DNA of 64,000 nt, taken from contig SEEL01000013.1 in the NCBI GenBank assembly GCA_004144345.1, positions 30,091 to 94,090 on the forward strand, given 5' to 3'. The DNA is from Hyphomicrobiales bacterium. Its GTDB lineage: Bacteria > Pseudomonadota > Alphaproteobacteria > Rhizobiales > Devosiaceae. Shown here in pieces: positions 57,614 through 64,000 of the stretch. The notes below the pieces were generated by a model, which saw only the letters and a program-made list of their open reading frames with translations, was not told the DNA's origin and searched no databases. The stretch's first letter is position 1. Every line of letters starts with the position of its first letter. The position numbers were made by a program, and so were the translations under genes.

Positions 57614-59115
57614 CTGAAACGAGCGGGACCGGCGGCGGCGTCAAGTACGCCAGCCGCGACAAGAGCTATTTCGAAAAACGCGGTTTGCAGCGCTATGCCG
57701 GCATCTGGTCGCTCTGGGCGCTGGGCGTCGGCGCCGTGATCTCCGGCCATTTCTCGGGCTGGAATTTCGGCTTCGCTACCGGCGGCTGGGGCGGCATGAT
57801 GGTGGCCGCCGGCATCATTGCCATCATGTATCTGGGCCTGACCTTCTCGATTGCCGAAATGAGCCCCGCGCTGCCGCATACCGGCGCCGCCTATTCCTTC
57901 GCGCGCACCTCGATGGGACCCTGGGGCGGCTTCATCACGGGGCTGTTCGAAAACGTCGAGTATGTGCTCACCCCGGCGGTGATCTGTACCTTCATCTCGG
58001 CCTATTTCGGCTCAATAACAGGGCTCGATACAGCCTATTACCCAATACTGTGGATCGTGTTCTACGCGGTCTTCCTCGGCCTCAACATCTTCGGCGTTGC
58101 GCTCAGCTACAAGGTGACGCTCGCCGTGACACTGATCTCGCTGGCCGGCCTCGCCTTCTTCTACATCAGCGCCATTCCGCATATCGATTTCGGCCGCTGG
58201 GCGCTGAACATCGCGCCTGATGGGTCCGAACTGCCGGAAGGCAATGGCTCGATGTTCCCCACGGGCTTCGGCGGCGTGCTCGCCACCCTGCCCTTCGCCG
58301 TATGGCTGTTCCTCGCCATCGAGCAGGTGCCGCTGGCGGCGGAAGAATCCGTCGATCCCAAGCGTGACATGCCCAAGGGCATCATGCTCGGCTTCGGCAC
58401 GCTGCTGCTGTCGGCCTTCCTCGTGGTGCTCCTCAACCCCGCGATCGCGGGCGTCGGCGCGCATGCGCTCGGCTCGTCGCTCGAACCCGCCCTCGATGGC
58501 ATCCGCGCCATCTATGGCGATGCGGCGGCACCGGCCTTCGGCGTCGTGGCGCTGATCGGCCTCGTCGCCTCGTTCCACACCATCCTCTATGCGCAGGGGC
58601 GGCAGGTCTATTCGCTGAGCCGTGCCGGCTACTTCCCGTCGGGCCTGTCGGTTACCCATCCCACGCGCAAGACGCCGCATCTCGCCATGATCGCCGGCTC
58701 GCTGCTCGGCCTTGGCGTGATGCTGGTGATCTGGTTCGTCAATGGCGGCGGTGGTCCGGGCGAAACGCAGCTCGGCGACGACATCATCGGTTCGGTGCTG
58801 CTCAACATGGCCGTGTTCGGCGCGATGCTGAGCTACATCATGCAGGCTGTGTCGTTCATCCTGCTGCGCCGCAACCTGCCCAATATCGACCGGCCGTTCC
58901 GCTCGCCGGTGGGCATCCCCGGCGCCGTGCTCACCATCATCATCGCGCTCGTGACCCTGTTCTACCAGGTGCAGGATCCGAACTTCTATCGCGGCGTGAT
59001 CTGGGTGGTGCTGTGGTGCGCCGTGGGCATCGTCTATTTCGCCCTCGTCGGCCGCAACAAGCTCATCCTCTCGCCCGAGGAAGAGTTCGCGCTCGAACAC
59101 AAGAGCAAGGCGTAA
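57610..59115 (+). CDS. APC family permease, ethanolamine-permease type
   Basis: This 501-residue inner-membrane transporter has about 12 helices. The start YASRDKSYFEKRGLQRYAG and the SLWALGVGAVISGHFSGWNF block closely resemble ethanolamine permeases (Eat). Amino-acid permeases of the APC family are the alternative. Its ATG at 57610 overlaps the amidohydrolase stop. Neighbouring genes for a glutamine-synthetase-like ligase, an aldehyde dehydrogenase and an alcohol dehydrogenase fit uptake of an amino alcohol. Confidence 0.87.
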   Translation: MTETSGTGGGVKYASRDKSYFEKRGLQRYAGIWSLWALGVGAVISGHFSGWNFGFATGGWGGMMVAAGIIAIMYLGLTFSIAEMSPALPHTGAAYSFARTSMGPWGGFITGLFENVEYVLTPAVICTFISAYFGSITGLDTAYYPILWIVFYAVFLGLNIFGVALSYKVTLAVTLISLAGLAFFYISAIPHIDFGRWALNIAPDGSELPEGNGSMFPTGFGGVLATLPFAVWLFLAIEQVPLAAEESVDPKRDMPKGIMLGFGTLLLSAFLVVLLNPAIAGVGAHALGSSLEPALDGIRAIYGDAAAPAFGVVALIGLVASFHTILYAQGRQVYSLSRAGYFPSGLSVTHPTRKTPHLAMIAGSLLGLGVMLVIWFVNGGGGPGETQLGDDIIGSVLLNMAVFGAMLSYIMQAVSFILLRRNLPNIDRPFRSPVGIPGAVLTIIIALVTLFYQVQDPNFYRGVIWVVLWCAVGIVYFALVGRNKLILSPEEEFALEHKSKA

Positions 59116-59126
59116 CGCACGCCACA

Positions 59127-59151
59127 GGGGCCGCGGTTCCGCCGCGGCCCC
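59127..59151 (+). terminator. Hairpin after the permease gene
   Basis: A perfect 10-base stem (GGGGCCGCGG and CCGCGGCCCC, 5-base loop) starts 12 bases after the permease stop. No T-run follows, so it may attenuate rather than end transcription into the downstream genes. Confidence 0.6.
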
Positions 59152-59176
59152 CTTCATCAAATACAGCGGGTCGGCG

Positions 59177-59614
59177 ATGCAGCCTCTCAGATTGTATGGC
59201 TTGAGATATCGAAAGGACTTCGTGTCCTTCGTCAAAGCCTATGCACTCAGCACGCTCGCCGTCCTGCCGATGACCATCTACGTCTTCGGGATCTACGCGC
59301 TGTTCGTGTGGCTGTATCTCGGCTTGATCGGGCTCGTGAGCATTCTGCTATTCACCGCTCTCACCGCACTGCTGGGCAGCCGGCTCTACAAGTTCGCCAT
59401 CTACCTGCTCGCCGTGGCGGTCAGCTTCATCGCCTTGCGCAATACGCTGGTCTACGATCCGGCGGCGGTGTCACCTCAGGCGCGGAACACGAACGCTCTG
59501 CTGTTCATGCAGGTCACCTTCGGGCTCGGCCTGTTCTACATCCTTATTGAGCGCCCTAGCCTTTCTGGCTGGATTCGCGGCAGTCTGGATGGCGTCGAAA
59601 CTCAAGAAACGTAA
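59177..59614 (+). CDS. Small membrane protein of unknown function
   Basis: This 145-residue protein has about four predicted membrane helices (roughly 22-42, 45-65, 72-90 and 108-125). I do not recognise a family. The start at 59177 has a weak ribosome binding site; a GTG at 59222 with AAAGGA upstream would remove the first 15 residues. It lies between the permease and the glutamine-synthetase-like gene on the same strand. It may be an accessory to uptake or simply an unrelated insertion. Confidence 0.65.
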   Translation: MQPLRLYGLRYRKDFVSFVKAYALSTLAVLPMTIYVFGIYALFVWLYLGLIGLVSILLFTALTALLGSRLYKFAIYLLAVAVSFIALRNTLVYDPAAVSPQARNTNALLFMQVTFGLGLFYILIERPSLSGWIRGSLDGVETQET

Positions 59615-59634
59615 AAGACTCAGGGAGTACCACC

Positions 59635-60999
59635 ATGGCCGCGGCCTACACGCTCGCGCAGCTTAAAGCGGATGTCGCCAGCGGGGCGATCGACACCGTG
59701 CTCGTCGCCTTCCCGGACATGCAGGGCCGGTTGATCGGCAAGCGCTTCCAGGCCGAGTTCTTCCTCGAAGGCGCCATCGACGAGACGCATGCCTGCAACT
59801 ACCTGATGGCCGACGACATCGACATGGAGCCGGTGCCCGGCTACGAGGCGGCCAGCTGGGACAAGGGCTATGGCGATTTCGTCATGAAGCCCGACCTCAA
59901 CACGCTGATGAAATGCACCTGGCTCGAGGGCACGGCGCTGATCATCGCCGACCTCGTCGACCACCATCATCACGAGCCCATTCCGCACAGCCCGCGCGCC
60001 ATCCTCAAGGGACAGCTGGCGCGGCTCGAAAAGCTCGGCCTCACCGCGAACTTCGCTTCTGAACTGGAGTTCTACCTGTTCGACGAGGGCTTCCGCGAGA
60101 TCCATGAGAAGGGCTTCCGCAACCCCAAGACCGCCGGCTATTACATCGAGGACTACCACATCTTCCAGACCACCAAGGAAGAGCCGGTGATGCGCGCGCT
60201 GCGCAAGCAACTGACCGCCTCGGGCATTCCGGTCGAGAACTCGAAGGGCGAATGGGGGCCCGGCCAGGAAGAGATCAACGTCCGCTATGCCGACGCGCTG
60301 ACCATGGCCGACCGACATGTGGTGATCAAGAACGCCACCAAGGAGATCGCCTATCTCCAGGGCAAGGCCGTCACCTTCATGTCGAAATGGGATTTCGGCC
60401 TCGCCGGCTCCTCGAGCCACATCCACATGTCGCTGGCCAAAGCCGGCAAGAACGTCTTCATCGACAGCAAGGACCCGCGCGGCATGGCGCCGATCATGAA
60501 GCACTTCATGGCGGGGCTGCTGACCTATGCCGGTGACATCACCTATTTCCTCGCGCCCTACATCAATTCCTACAAGCGCTTCCAGGCCGGCACTTTTGCG
60601 CCGACCAAGGCGATCTGGTCGTCCGACAACCGTACGGCCGGGTTCCGCCTGTGCGGCGAGAACACCAAGGGCATCCGCGTCGAATGCCGCATCGGCGGCG
60701 CCGACCTCAACCCCTATCTGGCCTTCGCCACCCTGCTGGCCGCCGGCCTCCAGGGCATCGAGGACAAGCTCGAACTCGAAGCCCCCTTCTCCGGCGACGC
60801 CTATTCCGGCCAGAAGCTGCGCGAGGTGCACAAGACCCTGCGCGACGCCATTTCGGCGCTCCGCAAGTCTAAAATGCTCAGCAAGGCGCTCGGCCAGGGG
60901 GTGATCGATCACTACATTCACACCGCCGAGTGGGAACAGTTCGAATACGACCGCCGGGTCACCGATTGGGAGTTGAAGCGCGGGTTCGAACGGTCGTAA
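59635..60999 (+). CDS. Glutamine synthetase family protein (gamma-glutamyl-amine ligase type)
   Basis: This 454-residue protein is of the GlnA-like/PuuA type. It has the catalytic SELEFYLFD, the ATP-side GSSSHIHMSL, the RTAGFRLCGENTKGIRVECR segment and the ADLNPYLAFATLLAAGL C-terminal block. The lack of the classical adenylylation-site region and the operon context favour a ligase that joins glutamate to an amine rather than to ammonia. A GGGAG ribosome binding site precedes the ATG at 59635. Gamma-glutamylethanolamide synthetase is the function I favour, by inference. Confidence 0.87.
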   Translation: MAAAYTLAQLKADVASGAIDTVLVAFPDMQGRLIGKRFQAEFFLEGAIDETHACNYLMADDIDMEPVPGYEAASWDKGYGDFVMKPDLNTLMKCTWLEGTALIIADLVDHHHHEPIPHSPRAILKGQLARLEKLGLTANFASELEFYLFDEGFREIHEKGFRNPKTAGYYIEDYHIFQTTKEEPVMRALRKQLTASGIPVENSKGEWGPGQEEINVRYADALTMADRHVVIKNATKEIAYLQGKAVTFMSKWDFGLAGSSSHIHMSLAKAGKNVFIDSKDPRGMAPIMKHFMAGLLTYAGDITYFLAPYINSYKRFQAGTFAPTKAIWSSDNRTAGFRLCGENTKGIRVECRIGGADLNPYLAFATLLAAGLQGIEDKLELEAPFSGDAYSGQKLREVHKTLRDAISALRKSKMLSKALGQGVIDHYIHTAEWEQFEYDRRVTDWELKRGFERS

Positions 61000-61030
61000 A
61001 CAGCCCGCCAGACAAGCAAAAGGTAGTGTT

Positions 61031-62413
61031 ATGACCGAGACGGTCAGGATCGTGTCGCCCGTCGACGGGCGGGTTTATGCCGAGCGCCCGGTGGCCTCCA
61101 GCGCCGAGATCGAAACGGCGGTGGTGAAGGCCAAAGCTGCCCGCAAGGCGTGGGGTGAAGTCACCGTCCGCGAGCGGGCGAAATTCCTCAATCATTTCGT
61201 CGATGCGCTGCTGTCGAAGAATGACGAGATCGTGCCCGAACTCGCCTGGCAGATGGGCCGCCCGATCCGCTTCGGCGGCGAGCGCAAGGGCGTCGAGGAA
61301 CGCTCGCGCCACATGATCGCCATCGCCGAGGAGTCGCTGGCCCCGTCCATGCGGCCCGACAAGCCGGGCTTCAAGCGCTGGATTGCGCGCGAGCCGCTCG
61401 GCACGGTGATGGTCATCGCGCCGTGGAACTATCCGTTCCTCACCGCGGTCAATTCCATCGTGCCGGGCCTCATGGCCGGCAATGCCGTGATCCTCAAGCA
61501 CGCCTCGCAGACGCTTTTGGTCGGCGAGCGCTTCGCCGAAGCATTCCGCGCCGCCGGCCTGCCGGATGGGTTGTTCCAGAACCTCGTTCTGAACCATGCC
61601 GATACCGAAAAGCTGATCGGCTCGGGCGAGATCGACCACATCAACTTCACCGGCTCGGTCGAAGGCGGCCGCCGGATCGAACGCGCCGCCGCCGGCACCT
61701 TCGCCACGCTCGGGCTCGAGCTTGGCGGCAAGGACCCGGCCTATGTGCGCGCCGACGCCAATCTCGACAACGCCGTCGAGAACCTTGTCGACGGCTCGTT
61801 CTTCAACTCCGGCCAGTCCTGCTGCGGCGTCGAGCGCATCTATGTGCATGCCGACATCTATGACCGCTTCGTCGACGGCTTCGTCGAAAACGCCAAGGGC
61901 TGGACGCTGGGCAATCCGCTGGATGAGTCCACCGTTGTCGGCCCGATGGCGGCGCCGAAATTCGCCGATCTCGTGCGCGGCCAGACGCTCGAAGCGCTGC
62001 GCAAGGGCGCCAAGGCCCTGCTCAATTCCAAGCACGATCTCGATGAGGATTCCTCGCCCTACCTCGCGCCCGAAGTGCTGGTGAACGTCAACCACCAGAT
62101 GGCCGTGATGCGCGAAGAGTCTTTCGGTCCGGTCGTCGGCATCATGAAGGTGGCGGACGACGAGGAAGCCATCACGCTGATGAACGACTCGCCCTATGGC
62201 CTCACCGCTTCGATCTGGTCGCAGGATCTGGATGAGGTCGCCAAGCTCGGCGCCCGCGTCGAAACCGGCACCGTCTTCGCCAATCGCTGCGACTATCTCG
62301 ACCCGGCCCTCGTCTGGACCGGCGTCAAGGACACCGGCAAGGGCGGCGCCCTGAGCGAACTCGGCTACGCTAATCTGACGCAGCCGAAGTCTTATCATCT
62401 GAAGATCGTTTGA
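61031..62413 (+). CDS. Aldehyde dehydrogenase
   Basis: This 460-residue NAD(P)+ aldehyde dehydrogenase shows APWNYPFL, NFTGSVEGG, the base Glu in LELGGKDPAY, and the nucleophilic Cys in NSGQSCCGVERI. An AAGG ribosome binding site precedes the ATG at 61031, 31 bases after the ligase gene. In the proposed pathway it oxidises a gamma-glutamyl aldehyde to the acid. Confidence 0.94.
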   Translation: MTETVRIVSPVDGRVYAERPVASSAEIETAVVKAKAARKAWGEVTVRERAKFLNHFVDALLSKNDEIVPELAWQMGRPIRFGGERKGVEERSRHMIAIAEESLAPSMRPDKPGFKRWIAREPLGTVMVIAPWNYPFLTAVNSIVPGLMAGNAVILKHASQTLLVGERFAEAFRAAGLPDGLFQNLVLNHADTEKLIGSGEIDHINFTGSVEGGRRIERAAAGTFATLGLELGGKDPAYVRADANLDNAVENLVDGSFFNSGQSCCGVERIYVHADIYDRFVDGFVENAKGWTLGNPLDESTVVGPMAAPKFADLVRGQTLEALRKGAKALLNSKHDLDEDSSPYLAPEVLVNVNHQMAVMREESFGPVVGIMKVADDEEAITLMNDSPYGLTASIWSQDLDEVAKLGARVETGTVFANRCDYLDPALVWTGVKDTGKGGALSELGYANLTQPKSYHLKIV

Positions 62414-62425
62414 GCGGAGGCTGCG

Positions 62426-62695
62426 ATGGAGCATCAGGACGCCAAGCATCTGCTCCGTGCTGCGTTCGATGCATCAGCTGTCCTCGAGCAACTGATTGTC
62501 GATGTCGGCGACAGGCTCGGCGACGCCGAGAGCAAAGCTCTGCGGTTTCAGATCGGCACCGTGCTCAATGAGATGGGTGTCTTGTACGAGACCGCCTTCA
62601 CCTCTGCGCCCGATCTACGGCCGGCAGACAACAACGAAGACTGGACGCGACTGAGGGAACTCGTCGGTGCCGGTCAACTCACACGCAGGACATAA
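62426..62695 (+). CDS. Small helical protein of unknown function
   Basis: This 89-residue protein has no signal peptide or membrane helix and is predicted to be mostly helical (MEHQDAKHLLRAAFDASAVL). A strong GGAGG ribosome binding site and tight spacing (12 bases after the aldehyde dehydrogenase, 2 bases before the alcohol dehydrogenase) show that it is a real operon member. I recognise no family. It could be a small accessory or regulatory subunit. Confidence 0.72.
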   Translation: MEHQDAKHLLRAAFDASAVLEQLIVDVGDRLGDAESKALRFQIGTVLNEMGVLYETAFTSAPDLRPADNNEDWTRLRELVGAGQLTRRT

Positions 62696-62697
62696 CG

Positions 62698-63855
62698 ATG
62701 GCCATTCGTTCAAACTGGAACTACCCCACTGCCGTCCGCTTCGGTGCCGGCCGCATTGCCGAGTTGCCCGAAGCGCTGAAGATCACCGGCATCAGGAAGC
62801 CGCTGTTCGTCACCGACGCTGGGCTGGTCAATCTGCCGGTGACGCAGAGCGCGCTCAAGCTGTTGCGCGATGCGGGCTTCGAGGTCGGCGTCTATGCCGA
62901 TGTGAAGCCCAACCCGACCGGTGCCAATGTCGATGCGGGCGTCACCGTGCTGCGCGCCGGCGGACATGATGGCGTCATCGCCTTTGGCGGCGGCTCGGGC
63001 CTCGATGTCGGCAAGGCCATCGCCTTCATGGCCGGCCAGACCCGCCCGCTGTGGGATTTTGAAGACATCGGCGACTGGTGGACGCGTGCCGACAGTTCCG
63101 CGATCCTGCCGATCGTCGCCGTGCCGACCACCGCCGGCACCGGTTCGGAAGTCGGCCGCGCCAGCGTCATCACCGATGAGAAGACGCACACCAAGAAGAT
63201 CATCTTCCATCCGCTGATGCAGCCCAAACTGGTCATCGCCGATCCGGAACTGACAATCGGCATGCCGCGCTTCATCACCGTGGGCACCGGCTTTGACGCC
63301 CTCGCCCACTGCCTCGAAGCCTATTGCGCCCCGGGCTACCACCCGCTGGCCGACGGCATCGGGGCCGAGGGCGTGCGCCTCGTCTTCGAGAATTTGCCGA
63401 AGGTCGTCGATAATCCCAACGACATCGAAGCGCGCGGCAACATGATGAGCGCGGCCCTGATGGGTGCAACGGCGTTCCAGAAGGGTCTCGGCGCCATTCA
63501 CTCGCTGAGCCACCCGGTCGGCGCGCTCTATGACACGCATCACGGCATGACCAACGGCACCTTCATGCCCTATGTCCTTGTCGCCAACCGCTCCGCCATC
63601 GAGGAACGTATCGCGCGCCTCGCCGCCTATTGCGGCCTGACGCCCAGCTTCGACGCGTTCCTCGCCGCCATCCTGGCATTGCGTGAAAAACTCGGCGTGC
63701 CGCATTCGCTGGTCGATCTGAAAGTCCCGAACGACCGCCGCGACGAAATCGGCGACATGGCCGTCGCCGACCCCTCCACCGGCAGCAATCCGGTGAAACT
63801 CGACAAGGCCCTCGCCGTGCAGATCTTCGACCGGGCGTATGAGGGCCGGGTGTAA
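62698..63855 (+). CDS. Iron-containing alcohol dehydrogenase
   Basis: This 385-residue group III metal-dependent alcohol dehydrogenase has the NAD loop FGGGSGLDVGK. The metal-binding segment runs FDALAHCLEAYC, then HSLSHPVGALYDTHHG, supplying the Asp and three His ligands. An AGGA ribosome binding site precedes the ATG at 62698. In the proposed pathway it oxidises the hydroxyl of the glutamylated amino alcohol to an aldehyde for the upstream aldehyde dehydrogenase. Confidence 0.94.
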   Translation: MAIRSNWNYPTAVRFGAGRIAELPEALKITGIRKPLFVTDAGLVNLPVTQSALKLLRDAGFEVGVYADVKPNPTGANVDAGVTVLRAGGHDGVIAFGGGSGLDVGKAIAFMAGQTRPLWDFEDIGDWWTRADSSAILPIVAVPTTAGTGSEVGRASVITDEKTHTKKIIFHPLMQPKLVIADPELTIGMPRFITVGTGFDALAHCLEAYCAPGYHPLADGIGAEGVRLVFENLPKVVDNPNDIEARGNMMSAALMGATAFQKGLGAIHSLSHPVGALYDTHHGMTNGTFMPYVLVANRSAIEERIARLAAYCGLTPSFDAFLAAILALREKLGVPHSLVDLKVPNDRRDEIGDMAVADPSTGSNPVKLDKALAVQIFDRAYEGRV

Positions 63856-63950
63856 GGACACCGCGTCCGCGCGACAACCATTCGGCGACCCCCGTGCCCT
63901 GGGAGGGGGCCGCGTAGCGGCGGTGCGGAGCGAGTCCACGACCGGTGCCA

Positions 63951-64000
63951 GCAGTCAGGTATCCCTCCTCGGCGCGTAGCGCTGGGGAGGGATACCTGAC
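63951..64000. repeat. Dispersed intergenic hairpin repeat, copy 2 (reaches the window end)
   Basis: The left arm GTCAGGTATCCCTCC and right arm GGGAGGGATACCTGAC form a longer stem than copy 1. The loop differs from copy 1 at one position (GCGTAGCGCT against GCGCAGCGCT). It lies about 95 bases after the iron alcohol dehydrogenase stop. Nothing coding is visible between them. Confidence 0.75.

Overview
The window is GC-rich chromosomal DNA from an alphaproteobacterium, most likely order Hyphomicrobiales (Rhizobiales). A Devosia-like genus is my guess and cannot be fixed from sequence alone. The evidence is a gcrA cell-cycle gene whose promoter region is crowded with GANTC (CcrM) sites, an argD-argF-hslO operon, a long fused-type dCTP deaminase, a PstA with an extended N-terminus, and a SAM-II riboswitch in front of metZ. 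I see no rRNA, tRNA, CRISPR array, insertion sequence or phage gene.

Positions 1-25,660 are a catabolic region for sugars or sugar acids. It holds two carbohydrate ABC importers (6,186-11,809 and 15,420-18,591) that appear to share one ATPase. It also holds two MurR/RpiR regulators, an IclR and a LacI regulator, and a set of dehydrogenases, an aldolase and an aldo/keto reductase. Its most unusual feature is a duplicated pair of uncharacterised genes, one of about 285-292 residues and one of about 110 residues. The first pair (1,870-3,073) leads into a hydroxyacid-dehydrogenase-like gene and an aldehyde dehydrogenase. The second pair (12,162-13,354) leads into an HpcH/HpaI aldolase and an aldo/keto reductase. 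Inverted-repeat operators can be read directly next to the RpiR and LacI genes.

Positions 25,700-33,880 encode a dipeptide-type ABC importer, a RidA protein, a LysR regulator and a divergent D-glutamate-cyclase-like enzyme, probably for uptake and breakdown of small peptides or modified amino acids. Positions 33,979-37,336 hold a TIM-barrel isomerase-like gene and a membrane-anchored TIR protein. The C-terminal half of the TIR protein resembles a caspase fold with its two halves in swapped order and its catalytic residues gone. A membrane protein of unknown role follows.

Positions 37,304-49,616 are mostly housekeeping: dcd, SAM-II-metZ, a GNAT-Rnk fusion, hslO-argF-argD, gcrA, an AI-2E-type transporter with a soluble C-terminal half, and a secreted intradiol dioxygenase-like protein. 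The phosphate regulon runs on the minus strand from phoR to phoB (55,709 down to 48,209). Beyond it are a polyphosphate kinase 2 gene and a plus-strand cluster (56,792-63,855) of an amidohydrolase, an ethanolamine-type permease, a glutamine-synthetase-like ligase, an aldehyde dehydrogenase and an iron alcohol dehydrogenase. That set fits gamma-glutamylation and oxidation of an amino alcohol such as ethanolamine. Two copies of an intergenic hairpin repeat with a compensatory base change lie at 54,581 and 63,951.
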